A stretch of DNA of 64,000 nt from JBBDJB01 sp040880125 (GCA_040880125.1 JBBDJB010000013.1:62001-126000); one strand, 5' to 3'. Counted from the first letter of the stretch, positions 1 through 10,360 are shown. The notes: generated from the sequence alone by a model not told the origin. A program made the numbers and translations.

Positions 1-169
1 TCGTTTGGTCGGCGCCGAGCGCCGTGCGGCCGACCCCGTTCCCGAGTAGCCGCACAGCTACCGAATGGATCGCACTCCTGCACGATCTCTATTCGGGCTG
101 GGGAAACCACTGGTCCCCGCCCTAGCCTCCGTAGCGAATTGCCGACCTCGTGCGCTTCACAAAGAGATT

Positions 170-1549
170 TCAAAAGTCGACTTGCCCGCGTAGTCCTATG
201 ATATCCGCATCGCTTGCGCCGGTATCGACCTGGTGGAGCATTGCGTGAATGTAGTTCAGTTGCACTTTAGCGTATTGGTTGAGATACCAGTTCACGCCGA
301 GCGTGACGTCCTCCAACCGCCCTCCTTCGATGCCGGCGTCGTCCAGATCGATGAACGACCATCGCGCTGCGATCTCCCAGGCACCGCTCCCGCCCGCGCT
401 GTCGATCGGGCATAGCGGTACGACACGCCCGAACACGCCTCCGCTTCGATTATACGGTCGCACCTCCCCGGTCAAGAGATAACCGACATAAGCGTAGGCG
501 CCCGGAAAGTATGCCGTATCCCCGTCAAGCTGATTGACAGCCGACGCGACGAATTCGGATTGCATGTACAGTGATCCGAATCGGGCCGCGGCCTCCGCCG
601 AGTAGATGTTGAAGTAGTTGGTATCAATGGGGCCCGTGTTTACAAACGGAGGAAATGTCGTCAGCACGTCCGGCGGAAATAGCGAGGATCCACCCGTTTC
701 CGCCAGAAAGAACTCCGGCTGCGATTGATATTGTACGCGGTCGTTCGAAGGATCGGCGAAACTGTACGCCGTTCCCAGGTGCAGTAGAAACGAGTCCCCA
801 TAATCGAGGGCCAGCGCAGTCATTCGCGTTGCCAGGCCGTATCCACCGTCATCACCAATATTGCCGCCATACGCATCGGTGGGAAAGCGATACGTCGATA
901 CGGCCCACGTCATCATTTCCTCGTGTGCGGTCCCGTAGAGCATCGCCCCGATTTGCCGAAACGGAAGAAACGAGAACGGAAGCGCGCGTTCTATAAGCGT
1001 TAGTTCCTTAACGCTGGTCAACCCATCCATTCCGATCGGCTGGCGAAACTGCCCGACCCGCAGATCGCCACTGCCGACAACGTCGCTCACCTCGAACCAC
1101 ACATCCATGAAGCTCGGCAGGCCAGCGGCGGCGAAGTCGAACTCGATCATGTAAGGAATCCGCTCTGACACATTGCCGGTGGCCGCCAGTCGCGCTCGTC
1201 GGAAGTCGGCTCCGTCCTGAACGTCGCCGACCGCGAAGAGATTCATTGGAGATTGGTGAATCCAACCGGCGTCGATCTGAAAGAAACCGGTGATCCTCAC
1301 CGTAGGGTACGTCGGCTTCACTTCCGACTCCCCAATGATCTGCGCCGCCGCGGGCGTGAGCGTCTCATCTTCGCCCCGTACGGCGAACGTGTCGTTCGAA
1401 TTCGGATCTACCAACAATTCGTTCGGGATTTCTTGCCCCAGATCGCTCGGATAAATACCGGCCGCCGTTTCCGAGCGAACTTGAGCCCGGGCATCGCTAC
1501 TAAGCAGAGACGCGAGGCAACTAATTAAAATGACGACCTGTCGACACAT
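170..1549 (-). CDS. OprO/OprP-type outer-membrane porin
   Basis: A 459-residue protein with an N-terminal signal peptide (hydrophobic core about residues 5-18, cleavage near ARAQ). A beta-strand-rich body contains the phrases GADFRRARLAATG and PYMIEFDFA, characteristic of the phosphate-selective porin O/P family. That family forms outer-membrane channels for anions. An AAGGA stretch about 8 nt before the ATG supports the start. It is the last gene of the inorganic-carbon operon, 134 bp after the carbonic-anhydrase-like gene and on the same strand. I infer that it passes bicarbonate or another oxyanion across the outer membrane; substrate cannot be read from the sequence. Confidence 0.8.
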   Translation of the reverse strand: MCRQVVILISCLASLLSSDARAQVRSETAAGIYPSDLGQEIPNELLVDPNSNDTFAVRGEDETLTPAAAQIIGESEVKPTYPTVRITGFFQIDAGWIHQSPMNLFAVGDVQDGADFRRARLAATGNVSERIPYMIEFDFAAAGLPSFMDVWFEVSDVVGSGDLRVGQFRQPIGMDGLTSVKELTLIERALPFSFLPFRQIGAMLYGTAHEEMMTWAVSTYRFPTDAYGGNIGDDGGYGLATRMTALALDYGDSFLLHLGTAYSFADPSNDRVQYQSQPEFFLAETGGSSLFPPDVLTTFPPFVNTGPIDTNYFNIYSAEAAARFGSLYMQSEFVASAVNQLDGDTAYFPGAYAYVGYLLTGEVRPYNRSGGVFGRVVPLCPIDSAGGSGAWEIAARWSFIDLDDAGIEGGRLEDVTLGVNWYLNQYAKVQLNYIHAMLHQVDTGASDADIIGLRGQVDF

Positions 1550-1683
1550 GAGAAAATCCTTTTTCGAGTGGCGACGATGCTTGCCGGTAATCGAATCAAG
1601 ACGGCTCTCGCGGGCGCAGCCACGCCAGATTTGCGCGGTGCTGGTAGCCCGTAGCGAAGTCCAACGTTCGTGTCGCTTTCAAT

Positions 1684-2271
1684 TTAAAGAGGATCAAAGT
1701 GACCGTTTGTTGCGTTGAACGAATGTAGCTGCCCGGCGTCGTCGTCCAAGAGCCATGCGTGAAACCGGAGTTTGCCGGCGCGCAGTCGTTCTCGTACGAA
1801 CTTCAGCGATTTGAGACTTGCAAGCTGTTGTCGCACATGCTGTCCCACGGCCGACTTCAGCAGCTCGCGTTGCAGCGGTCCGGCGAACCGCGCCGCTTCA
1901 TTTTGATTTCCCCCTGCACCGCCCGGTCGGACAAATGAGGTATCTTTCTTCATTTTCGGAAGAAACCGGCATGCGAGATGTCCGCATACGATTGCGTGCC
2001 GCACGCCCAGCTCACATACGGCGTACTGGATCGCCGCCAACGTCGAAACGGTCGACGGATCGCCGCGATCGGGAACCAAGCCGGCCATGTTTTGAACGAT
2101 GTAGCATCTCTCGTGAATCGCCAGCGGCGTGCGCTTCAAGGCCAATGATTGCCCCGAGCACGCGATCAACAAGACGTCGGGCGACGCACATTCTCTCGGT
2201 GCAATCAGGTCCGAGGTTCGTCCTAAGTAGTTTGCATTCAACCGCGGCTCTTGTCGAGGAAATGTGATCAT
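1684..2271 (-). CDS. Beta-carbonic-anhydrase-like protein lacking the Asp-Arg dyad
   Basis: A 195-residue protein starting at the ATG at 2271, which has CAGGA about 6 nt upstream; the longer open frame to 2565 runs into the SulP gene and is not conserved-looking. Beta carbonic anhydrases hydrate CO2 with a zinc held by Cys, His and Cys, and an Asp-Arg dyad in the motif CxDxR. Here the zinc ligands are visible as C38, H98 and C101 (CGHLAC), and the fold context IQYAVCELGVRHAIVCGH is typical. The first motif, however, reads C38-S-G-Q-S42, so Asp is Gly and Arg is Ser. It may be a binding or regulatory relative, or an enzyme with altered chemistry. It follows SulP by 68 bp; SulP and carbonic anhydrase genes are often paired in bicarbonate uptake. 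Confidence 0.75.
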   Translation of the reverse strand: MITFPRQEPRLNANYLGRTSDLIAPRECASPDVLLIACSGQSLALKRTPLAIHERCYIVQNMAGLVPDRGDPSTVSTLAAIQYAVCELGVRHAIVCGHLACRFLPKMKKDTSFVRPGGAGGNQNEAARFAGPLQRELLKSAVGQHVRQQLASLKSLKFVRERLRAGKLRFHAWLLDDDAGQLHSFNATNGHFDPL

Positions 2272-2339
2272 AAAAGTCCTGAGACATATGACAAGCCACT
2301 TCAACCGTATAAGTCCCCGTGGGGCCGGCTGCCCGACGA

Positions 2340-4325
2340 TTACACCTTTTCCAGTTGGGCGACATCGTCCTTTGCGAACTCGCGCAGCTCCACCACAGGC
2401 ACAACTTCCACGGTGGCCTTCACTGGTGAAGTCGTGGCGATCTCGTCGCGCAGAAAGGTGAGTACATCGTCGTAAGAGCTGTTGGGAACCAGCCCATGGA
2501 TCGAAACTAGCGCCGCATCGTAGCCGTTCCCGTCGGCCCCCGTTTCGCTCGGCGAACCCGCACACGGTACGGAATAAACCGCCATCGCTCCTCGGGCGAG
2601 CAAGCCGTTTTCGATGCGCGTTTGCAGATTACTCTCTGCCACCAGGAATAGCCGGTGTATTGTCGGAGCGCCGCGCTTTCGCGCCGCGCTGTCGTGGTTC
2701 GCCAGCGCCCGGTGGGAATCAAGGCCGGTAATCTCCAGCCGGAGTCCTTGCTGCTCAAAATCCCTCTGCATCTCCAGCAAATTGCTCATCACACTGTGAT
2801 CGACGAGCTTCGTGTTCGACAGATCGAGTATGATGTTTTGCCGGTGTACCAAACCGACATCCTCGATTTGCCGGCGAAATGGAATCCAATTGCTGAACAC
2901 GGCCGAATTGTGTACCCGAATCAGGCACGTCTGGTCGGACTGCTCTTCCATTTCCAGGTACGCCTTAAACAGCGATCGCACGGGCACGCCGTTCATCAGG
3001 TGGATGACCACCTTCACGGCAATGCCGATAGCGATCCCAATCAAAAGGTCGGTGGCCAGCACCGCCACGAGCGTCGTGACAAAGATGACAAGCTGCTCGC
3101 GCCCGACCTTGTAGATGTGGATGAACTCGCTGGGATGGGCCAGTCGATAGCCGGTGTAGACGAGCATCGCCGCCAGGGCCGCCAGCGGTATGAGGTGCAG
3201 CACAGTGGGAATCAGCGCGACGCAGACCAGCAGAAACACGCCGTGCCACATGTCGGCGAAGCGAGTGCGTGCTCCGTTGTCGATATTCGCCTTGCTGCGT
3301 ACGATCTCCGAGATCATCGGCAACCCGCCCACCAGTGCCGAGCACAGATTGGCGGTACCCACGGCCAGGACATCGCGGTCCATGCTGGTTTTGCGCTTCC
3401 ACGGATCGATGATGTCGACGGCTTTCGCGCTGAGCACCGATTCAAGGCTGCCGATGATGAAGAACATGAACGCCCACTTCCACGCCTTCATTTCCTGAAG
3501 CGCACCGAACGTGGGGAAAGTTATCTCCTCAAACATGCCGAACACATGATCGGGCATCGACACCAGATACTGCTCGCCAAGCTGGTACTTGTGGCCCTGC
3601 AAAACGTACGAGTGCGGATGCAGAAGGTCGAATCCCATTCCGACCGGCACGGCGACCAGGATCACGACCAGCGGAGCGGGCACGGCCTTTAGCCAGGAGA
3701 GCCGATTGCGTACGGCCGGCCAGCAAAACATGATCAAAAGACTGACCATGCCGATCGTCGCAATCGCGGGATTGGCCTCCGCCACGAAATGCGGGATATC
3801 CCGGAGCAATTCGAGCGGCTCGCCCTTGGCACTGACGCCCAGCGCGACAGGAAACTGCTTGGCGATGATGATCACGCCGATCGCGGCCAGCATGCCGTGA
3901 ACGGCGGTGACGGGAAAGAACTCGCCGAGGATCCCTGCGCGAAACAACCCGAAGAGAATTTGCAGCACTGCGGCCGCCACTCCGACCGCAAGCGCCGCAC
4001 GGTACGCGGTCAAATCGGCGTCCGTAAAACCGCCGATGAATCCGTCGCCGCCGAAATCCTCAATGCAGCCGATTGCGATGACGATCAGCCCGGCAGCCGG
4101 CCCCTTGATCGTCAGTTCTGAGTTGCTGATGAACGTCGTTACAATCGCGCCGATGATTGCCGTGAAGATTCCCGCCATCGGCGGGTAGCCGCACGCCAGC
4201 GAGATGCCCAGGCACAACGGAAGCGCAATCAAAAAGACGAGGAAGCCGGAAACAATGTCGTGCTTGAAGTAGTTCACGAAGCCGGCGGCATCGCCTCGCG
4301 GCACTTCTTTCGTGGAAGGGGCCAT
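2340..4325 (-). CDS. SulP-family anion (bicarbonate/sulfate) transporter with STAS domain
   Basis: A 661-residue inner-membrane protein. Residues about 20-440 form the multi-helix SulP transport core, with the family-typical start [19 protein letters not shown] and the segment [19 protein letters not shown] domain follows at about 457-560 ([24 protein letters not shown] region). A further acidic C-terminal segment of about 100 residues ([20 protein letters not shown] onward) is not part of the usual core. SulP proteins co-transport sulfate, bicarbonate or other anions with Na+ or H+. The neighbours (DAB genes upstream, carbonic-anhydrase-like gene downstream) argue for bicarbonate. The ATG at 4325 has GGGAG about 9 nt upstream. 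Confidence 0.85.
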   Translation of the reverse strand: MAPSTKEVPRGDAAGFVNYFKHDIVSGFLVFLIALPLCLGISLACGYPPMAGIFTAIIGAIVTTFISNSELTIKGPAAGLIVIAIGCIEDFGGDGFIGGFTDADLTAYRAALAVGVAAAVLQILFGLFRAGILGEFFPVTAVHGMLAAIGVIIIAKQFPVALGVSAKGEPLELLRDIPHFVAEANPAIATIGMVSLLIMFCWPAVRNRLSWLKAVPAPLVVILVAVPVGMGFDLLHPHSYVLQGHKYQLGEQYLVSMPDHVFGMFEEITFPTFGALQEMKAWKWAFMFFIIGSLESVLSAKAVDIIDPWKRKTSMDRDVLAVGTANLCSALVGGLPMISEIVRSKANIDNGARTRFADMWHGVFLLVCVALIPTVLHLIPLAALAAMLVYTGYRLAHPSEFIHIYKVGREQLVIFVTTLVAVLATDLLIGIAIGIAVKVVIHLMNGVPVRSLFKAYLEMEEQSDQTCLIRVHNSAVFSNWIPFRRQIEDVGLVHRQNIILDLSNTKLVDHSVMSNLLEMQRDFEQQGLRLEITGLDSHRALANHDSAARKRGAPTIHRLFLVAESNLQTRIENGLLARGAMAVYSVPCAGSPSETGADGNGYDAALVSIHGLVPNSSYDDVLTFLRDEIATTSPVKATVEVVPVVELREFAKDDVAQLEKV

Positions 4326-4385
4326 ATCAACGAATCTCCCGGAAAGTTATTTCTTCTTGTGCGTGTCAGTGCGGTTGGCCGTCAC

Positions 4386-5837
4386 TCAGCGCTGGGTGCT
4401 GGGCGATGGATGGACTTCGTCGATCGATGAACTGCCGTGGGCTGCCGGTTCGTGCGCGAGCGACGTTGGCGCCACGTGTCGTCGTGCGTCGATCATTTCC
4501 ATGGCAGCCCGATAGCGCGATTCGATGCCCGGCTGAGGGAACAAGCCTGCACCGACAATCAGCGCCGTCAACGTCAACACGGCGACCTTTTCGGACCGTC
4601 GGCTGTGCAGCGCGATCGTAGTGTGGTGCCGGGCCCCGGTGAAAATGCGAAAGAACGTCTGCAAGACCGCGATCCCATTTAGCGCGGCCACGAAAACGAC
4701 CGTCATGCCAATTAGTGGATCCGCCTCGACCGCGCCGTCGATCAGGAGCTCCACGCCGACAAAGCCGAATGTGCCTGGGAAGCCGACGCTCGCCAGGCCA
4801 GTTAGGAGAAAAAAAACCGCCAGCGATGGAACATGCTCGTACAGCCCGTGGAACTTGCTGAGGGAAAGGCGGCCCGTGCGCGCCTCCACCGCCCGCAGCG
4901 TTAGCCCGAACCCGGCCAAAGCCAGGCCGATGGAGATCCACAGCGATAGCGCCCCGGTCAGCACGGCAGGGGTCGCCAAATCCATTCCGACCAGCACGAG
5001 CGAGGATTGGCTGATGAATAGGTAGCAGAAGAATCGCCTCGCCTCGCTCTGTACGAGTGCCATGCCGGCGGCGTACACGGCGGTCAGCAGCGACAGCACG
5101 AGGATCGCTTGCAAGGCCCACGCAGGCGCCACCGGCAGTAGCAGTCGCACGGCAGCATAGGCGCCGACCATGGGAGTGGAGAACAGCAGCGCGGTCCCAA
5201 ACGTCGCGTTTTCGAACAGGTCTGGCATCCAGATGTGCAGCGGAACGATGCCGCTGCGAACGAGCACCGCGGCGGTTAGCAGGATGGTCGCGATGCTGAG
5301 ATACGTTCCATCTCGGGCACTGATACCCATCAGCAACTGACCGCTCACCAGGCACACCACGAACAGTGCCATGTGTAGCGCGTAAACGCGCGTGGAGCGC
5401 CCGCGGGCACGCAGTTCGAAGTAAGGCGGAATCGTGCCGACTGCCAATAGCGCAACGATACCCCAGGTTTGTCCGCAGGTGAGCGTAGCCAAAAGGATCG
5501 CCTCGGCGACCAGCGTGCCGCCGAACGAGAAGCGTTTCATCTTCGTTCTTGACGTGATGCCTGACGTCGCGAGATACAGCAGCGCGACCAGCGGAACCAG
5601 CGGAGCGCTTAGCTCGTCCAAGCCAAAGGAGAAACTGCGCCCTGCCAGACCGTCCTCGGTAGAGCCACCCCATTGGAAATCGAGCCAGGCGACAAGAGCA
5701 CAGATCAGCGTAATGCTTTTGATCAAAACCGAGAGGCGATGCGATCGCTGGGGATCGCGCACCCGAGCGATCCCCAGCCCGCCTGCGAGCGGAATGGCAA
5801 CCGCCAACACAAGCCATGGAACATGCATGTCGCTCAC
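4386..5837 (-). CDS. Second ND5/NuoM-like proton-translocating membrane subunit
   Basis: About 483 residues, nearly all hydrophobic helices, with complex-I antiporter-family features: [19 protein letters not shown] resembles the conserved Lys/His helix region, and [21 protein letters not shown] the later discontinuous helix. The GTG at 5837 overlaps the dabB stop in a GTGA arrangement, with GGAGGAG 5 nt upstream, so translational coupling is likely; the ATG at 5828 is an alternative. It is a different protein from DabB next door, not a duplicate. I infer that it couples ion flow to the DabA/DabB machinery, either as an extra DabB-type channel or as a partner subunit. Usual DAB operons are described with a single such subunit. 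Confidence 0.75.
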   Translation of the reverse strand: MSDMHVPWLVLAVAIPLAGGLGIARVRDPQRSHRLSVLIKSITLICALVAWLDFQWGGSTEDGLAGRSFSFGLDELSAPLVPLVALLYLATSGITSRTKMKRFSFGGTLVAEAILLATLTCGQTWGIVALLAVGTIPPYFELRARGRSTRVYALHMALFVVCLVSGQLLMGISARDGTYLSIATILLTAAVLVRSGIVPLHIWMPDLFENATFGTALLFSTPMVGAYAAVRLLLPVAPAWALQAILVLSLLTAVYAAGMALVQSEARRFFCYLFISQSSLVLVGMDLATPAVLTGALSLWISIGLALAGFGLTLRAVEARTGRLSLSKFHGLYEHVPSLAVFFLLTGLASVGFPGTFGFVGVELLIDGAVEADPLIGMTVVFVAALNGIAVLQTFFRIFTGARHHTTIALHSRRSEKVAVLTLTALIVGAGLFPQPGIESRYRAAMEMIDARRHVAPTSLAHEPAAHGSSSIDEVHPSPSTQR

Positions 5838-7225
5838 AGAGGCTCCTCCACGGAATCCGGTAGCGACGCGGCCGGTTCTACACTTGCCGCCTCTTTGCCG
5901 GCGAGAAATCGCGTGCATCGCGCTTCGAGCTTATCGCACCACAGGAACAGTCGAACGAACGGTCTAGCAATGTAGTCGGTCAGGAAGGCGTCGAGATAGC
6001 CGCGCTCCAGCGCGAACCGATAGAGCCACAGTCGCAGGTGCAGCGGAACCGAGCGCTCCCAAAGCGTGTCATGCCGTGGAAGGTGATCGCCGATCGCATT
6101 TTCCAGCGAGTGATAATCGTGCAGGAGCGTCGGCGCACGCAGGATTTGGAGCGTACGCAGGAAGGCGTGCCCCAGAATGTGAACCAGCGCGATGTACTGC
6201 AGCCCCAATCCAATCTCGACGACGATGATCCCCACCTGTGTGAGCGAGGCAAATGCAAGGCTGCTCTTGATGTCGGACTGAACTCGGGCGGCGATCGCGC
6301 CGAAGATAGCTGTGCTTAGTCCCCAAGCGACGATGGCCGTGCAGAGCCACGGCGAAAGGTAGAGGATTGGGCTAATACGCAACAGCAGAAAGGCTCCCAG
6401 ATGCACCGACAGCGAACCGTAAAACACGGCGCTGGAGGGCGTGGGGCCCTCCATCGCGCGAGGAAGCCACCCGCAAAACGGCACCAACGCGGACTTTCCG
6501 GCGGCCGCGATCATGAGCAACGAGCCTACGAAAAGCGCTTGGCTGTTGGTTAGCGGCGCTGCCCCCTCCGGCCATACGCTCGATCCAGTCAAAGCGGCCA
6601 GATCGCCTTCGCCGGTCAGGTGGTGCATGGCGACTGCGGCGATCAGGAACGCGGCGTCCGAGATGCGATACACCGACCAAACACGAAAGCCGTTCCGCAC
6701 CGGCGCCTGTCGTTCCTGAAAGAAGGCCACTAACAGCGCCGAGGAAAGCCCGACCAGTTCCCAACCGGCGAAGAGCGTCTCGATGGTTCCGGCGACGGAG
6801 GTAACGACCATGCCCAGTAAGAACACGGCATACAAGACAAAGAAGCGGTTATACCCTGGCTCGCGGTGCATGTAGACGTTTGCAAAGGCGCCGATCGTAC
6901 CGATGAGCAGATACGACAAGATGACGAAAGGCACCGACAGTCGATCGAAAACAAACTTGATCGCGAAGTGGAACTCGTGATGCGGAATCACTACCCAGCT
7001 TCCAAACTCGATGGGAACGTGGTAATCGCCGGTGATGAGCATCAGGATGAGGATGAGCGTGGCCGACAATAGACCGGCCACGACGGCAAATTGAGTGAGA
7101 CGCGCTGAAAGCTGCTCGCTCAGCGGTCGCGATACCACTGAGGCGATGCCCAGCATCGCCAGCAGCGCTGCCGGAAAGGCGATCACGCAGATACTCAAGA
7201 ACGTGTAAAGGTGAGGCAGATCCAT
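5834..7225 (-). CDS. dabB: DabB, ND5/NuoL-like membrane subunit of the DAB inorganic-carbon pump
   Basis: A 463-residue membrane protein of the NuoL/ND5 family. It carries the family signatures [17 protein letters not shown] and [23 protein letters not shown], with the ion-path Glu, Lys and His residues. It lacks the long C-terminal lateral helix of true NuoL and ends in a soluble acidic tail. In the DAB system (DABs accumulate bicarbonate) this subunit is thought to use the cation gradient to drive DabA. The gene begins 3 nt after the dabA stop, and the next ND5-like gene overlaps its own stop codon. The pairing with a DUF2309 gene is what identifies it as DabB rather than a complex I or Mrp subunit. 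Confidence 0.85.
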   Translation of the reverse strand: MDLPHLYTFLSICVIAFPAALLAMLGIASVVSRPLSEQLSARLTQFAVVAGLLSATLILILMLITGDYHVPIEFGSWVVIPHHEFHFAIKFVFDRLSVPFVILSYLLIGTIGAFANVYMHREPGYNRFFVLYAVFLLGMVVTSVAGTIETLFAGWELVGLSSALLVAFFQERQAPVRNGFRVWSVYRISDAAFLIAAVAMHHLTGEGDLAALTGSSVWPEGAAPLTNSQALFVGSLLMIAAAGKSALVPFCGWLPRAMEGPTPSSAVFYGSLSVHLGAFLLLRISPILYLSPWLCTAIVAWGLSTAIFGAIAARVQSDIKSSLAFASLTQVGIIVVEIGLGLQYIALVHILGHAFLRTLQILRAPTLLHDYHSLENAIGDHLPRHDTLWERSVPLHLRLWLYRFALERGYLDAFLTDYIARPFVRLFLWCDKLEARCTRFLAGKEAASVEPAASLPDSVEEPL

Positions 7226-7228
7226 CGC

Positions 7229-10200
7229 TCAGGCCCCTTGCCGTCGGTGTGGGTGGCCGTTACTGCCGGGACTTGGCGATTCCGTTCCGATGGAAGCGTA
7301 GCCCAGGTGGTCTCGCCATCCGCGATACCAATCGAGCGACGACTTCACAACGGGCAGCTCGTCCGTTTCCGGCGAGTAGCGTTGAAACTCCCCTTGCCGG
7401 AAGAGGTGAAGCTCACCGGAAGTCGGATCCTGCAGGGCGATTTGCACCCAGTCGTTTCGGCAAAGCTTGCCGATCGCCTCATTGCGGTCCATGATCTGTA
7501 ACATCGCCGCTGGCGTGGTTTCGATAATGAACAAGAGCCGCATCGGCTCGTGGATCTCGACCATCTGCCACGGGAGCCCGGTGCGCAGGTCGCTAGCAGC
7601 GCCATCCATCACGCCCAAGAGGGCTGCGATGTTGTGCGGAAGCTTCGTGCCGCAGCCGTACCCGGTTGGATCCACAAACGAGAAGTAGTATTCGAGACTG
7701 ATGCCTGCACATACGGGAACGGCGGCTTGTAGGATGCGGGTCAGAATCGAGCATTCGCCGTCGTCCTGCGTGGGATCGTACGACGTCAAAAACGCCCGGC
7801 GATCCAGAAAGAGCCCTTGATTGAGAAAGCGGCGGCCGACAAAGCACAGTGAATTGGTGGCGTGGCCATATTCAGGGCGCGTCTGTGCCAGATCCTCGGC
7901 GCGGCCCTCCACGTGCCGCAGCGCTTCTTCGATGGTGAGTGAAAGCGGGGCCGATTCGAATCGGCGGCAGCGCTCATGCGCGCTTCGCGCCCGGGCTGCA
8001 TCGATTGCGCGTTTGGCCCTTTCGAAGCGCTCTCGGTGCGTCGTTGGAAGCCGGTCCAGGTCGAAGAATTCAACACTGTCATCGCACGTGTTGTGATAGG
8101 CCCCGACGAAGTAGACGCGGTCCGGCAGGTCCAGCCCCTTGTCCGCAAGCAGCCGACGAACGCGGGGATCATTGGCCATCTGTGCGAACGCCCGGGCGTT
8201 GGGACCTCCTCGCGCCCCGCCGCATGCCCCACAGTCGTGTGCGGACTCATGGGGATTGTTCAAGCTGGACGAGCCGTGTCCGGTCACGATCACCAGCGGT
8301 GAGAGATCCGCCACCAGGCCGACATCGCGCAGCAGCCGCTCCACGATGTCGGCCATTTCCTCCAGAGTGAATCCAACGTGCTCGCCAACAGGACCTGGAT
8401 CCGGGGCAGTCCGCAACAATTGCAACTGCGTGCCCGGCGGCGGCTGCATGATGCGTTCCAGCATGCGGCGCACGCGAGCGGTCAGTCGCGGAAACAACAC
8501 CCGGGAAACAAGCGGAATCGAGGCGATCGATCCCAGCACGGCTACAAAGGCGCCCCATATGAAGGTTCGACTTCCAATATGAATCTGGTGCGAAGCCGCT
8601 CCAATCGCCCGGCGCGCGCCCGCCAGGCGGCGGTGACGATGCTCGGACGTATAGCCGACCGACTCGACCACATAGTGCTGCGGCTTGATGATGGCCGGGC
8701 AAAGCGGCTGAAAATGGGCATCGGCGGCGCCGCGATAGTAAATTGCAGCACCGTAGAATCCGGCCGCTCCAAACGTTTCGCAATCGTCATCTACCTCTTC
8801 CAAATGTCTCCGAAAAGACTCCTCCCGCTCGTCGAGACAGCACAGGACCTGAAAGGCCGGCGTATCCCGGCGCTGCGCCACTCGCCTGGCGTGCACGGCG
8901 ACCGCATCGAGCGTTTGGCTTCGATATTGTCTCTCGTAGGCTTCCTGAAAAATTCGGCGCCGATCGACCTCGGGAAACGCTTCGATCTCCTGCAGGAGCC
9001 GATTCCACTCCAATGGAGTGAGACGAGACAGAACTTCCGGACTCCACCCGAGTACTTGCGCCAGTTGAAAGACCACGAATGCCCGTCGAGGTCCGTCGTC
9101 GGTTTTTTGGTCGCGGATCGTCTGCCGAAGCGTTGCCGCCAGCTCTGGCAGGCTGCCCTCAAATCCCAAACGCTCGCGTGCCACGTACGCAACGGCAAAG
9201 CGCTCCAGGATCAACCGAACCGCAAGAAACTCCACGAGTGTACCGTCCGGCGCCGGCCGGACCGCCCGATCGCCCTGCGTTTCCAACTGCCACATCATCC
9301 CGGCCCAACCGCGGAGTGCGAGTAGCGTTTGCCCAATATAGGCGTCTCGCTGCGAGTCTTTGACTCCCAACTGCTCGAGCGATTCTCGAACCGAATCAAT
9401 CGGAGTCGACTTAGCTTCCAACAACCGGTTCAGTTCGGCCGTTAGGCCGCGCAACCAGCGGTCAGGTGGACCGCCCCGGTGTCGGTAGAGTTGCAAAAAG
9501 GCCTGATAGAACCCCCGCTCGCGCAGCGGCTGCGGCCAACTTGCGAATCCCTGGTCGAGAAACGCCGCACACAACCGGATGAGCAGCGGATGCACGAGCT
9601 GATCGCTGTCTTCGCTGGTCGCCTTCAATAGCAGGTCGCGGTGCCGAACCGGAGCGGCGGCCGACATAAGATCTTGATCAATGCCCGCGGCGCCTTGCTT
9701 GCAAATTCGCCACAACAACCGCAGACAGCAGGCCTCCCAGTCGTCTTCGCTCCACGATTCCGGATCTCCAGGAGCAACCTGAGCGAGAGTCGCTGCCAGA
9801 GGGCTATCGACGTGGCGCACCGCAGGCTCGTCCAGGGGCATTTTTCGCAGATCACGCATAACCCAGTGCTGCGTTTCGTGAATCATGCGCTTCCGCACAT
9901 TGGCGGGGGTATCGGACCGAAATCGCTTCAAGGCGTCGGTCTCTGCGAACAGCCAACGCAGTTCCGGTGCCGGCGCCGATTGCAGAGTGTACTGCAAAAT
10001 CGCCAAGCGCAGATGAAACCGCGTCCCGAATCGGCCAATCAACACCGTGGCCAGGTCTCCCAGATCTTCCATGAGCACTTCGCGGATGTCCTCCGGGCGG
10101 ATCCGCTCCGCGTCGAGCAAGTGACGATACCTCTCCTCGGACAAGTACGGCTCGCACTGAAAGAGGCGAGCCGCGTGCTGAACCGCCTTGTGAAAGTGAG

Positions 10201-10360
10201 AATCCTCAAATGCGTGGAGCGTGTTGTGATGCACAAACGCCGTGATGGGACCCTGCGAGGGTAGCAAGTGGGCCGCGTGTTCGATCGCAGCGCGCAACGC
10301 CTCGGCGGACCCCGTACCAAGGGCTTTTGCTCCTTCGAAGGATACTTCCCGAATTGCCAC
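7229..10360 (-). CDS. dabA: DabA (DUF2309/UPF0753), carbonic-anhydrase-like subunit of the DAB pump
   Basis: A 1043-residue soluble or peripheral protein of the DUF2309 family, now known as DabA, which converts CO2 to bicarbonate vectorially when bound to DabB. The N-terminus has the family phrase FVHHNTLHAFED (residues 42-53). The zinc site of the family, Cys-x-Asp-x-Arg plus His-x14-Cys, is complete: C508, D510, R512, H695 and C710 (regions CCLDER and GHGSSSLNNPHESAHDC). The reading starts at a GTG with only a weak upstream GGGAA. It is the first gene of the operon. Protein length and motifs fit an active enzyme, in contrast to the carbonic-anhydrase-like gene at 1684-2271. Confidence 0.92.
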   Translation of the reverse strand: MAIREVSFEGAKALGTGSAEALRAAIEHAAHLLPSQGPITAFVHHNTLHAFEDSHFHKAVQHAARLFQCEPYLSEERYRHLLDAERIRPEDIREVLMEDLGDLATVLIGRFGTRFHLRLAILQYTLQSAPAPELRWLFAETDALKRFRSDTPANVRKRMIHETQHWVMRDLRKMPLDEPAVRHVDSPLAATLAQVAPGDPESWSEDDWEACCLRLLWRICKQGAAGIDQDLMSAAAPVRHRDLLLKATSEDSDQLVHPLLIRLCAAFLDQGFASWPQPLRERGFYQAFLQLYRHRGGPPDRWLRGLTAELNRLLEAKSTPIDSVRESLEQLGVKDSQRDAYIGQTLLALRGWAGMMWQLETQGDRAVRPAPDGTLVEFLAVRLILERFAVAYVARERLGFEGSLPELAATLRQTIRDQKTDDGPRRAFVVFQLAQVLGWSPEVLSRLTPLEWNRLLQEIEAFPEVDRRRIFQEAYERQYRSQTLDAVAVHARRVAQRRDTPAFQVLCCLDEREESFRRHLEEVDDDCETFGAAGFYGAAIYYRGAADAHFQPLCPAIIKPQHYVVESVGYTSEHRHRRLAGARRAIGAASHQIHIGSRTFIWGAFVAVLGSIASIPLVSRVLFPRLTARVRRMLERIMQPPPGTQLQLLRTAPDPGPVGEHVGFTLEEMADIVERLLRDVGLVADLSPLVIVTGHGSSSLNNPHESAHDCGACGGARGGPNARAFAQMANDPRVRRLLADKGLDLPDRVYFVGAYHNTCDDSVEFFDLDRLPTTHRERFERAKRAIDAARARSAHERCRRFESAPLSLTIEEALRHVEGRAEDLAQTRPEYGHATNSLCFVGRRFLNQGLFLDRRAFLTSYDPTQDDGECSILTRILQAAVPVCAGISLEYYFSFVDPTGYGCGTKLPHNIAALLGVMDGAASDLRTGLPWQMVEIHEPMRLLFIIETTPAAMLQIMDRNEAIGKLCRNDWVQIALQDPTSGELHLFRQGEFQRYSPETDELPVVKSSLDWYRGWRDHLGYASIGTESPSPGSNGHPHRRQGA

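Noticed and set aside
3..125. Plus-strand frame open from the window edge to a TAG at 123-125, possibly the end of an upstream gene
   Set aside because: About 40 residues without a recognisable motif; two other frames are equally plausible, so nothing can be asserted for 1-169.
1684..2565. Longer 293-residue version of the carbonic-anhydrase-like protein
   Set aside because: The extra 98 residues overlap the end of SulP and look non-coding; the ATG at 2271 has a good ribosome-binding site and matches family length.
2655..3692. 345-residue plus-strand open frame
   Set aside because: Antisense to the SulP gene; the rich His/Asp/Gln text is the complement of membrane helices.
8378..9325. 315-residue plus-strand open frame
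   Set aside because: Antisense to dabA, no motif and no ribosome-binding site; a high-GC shadow frame.
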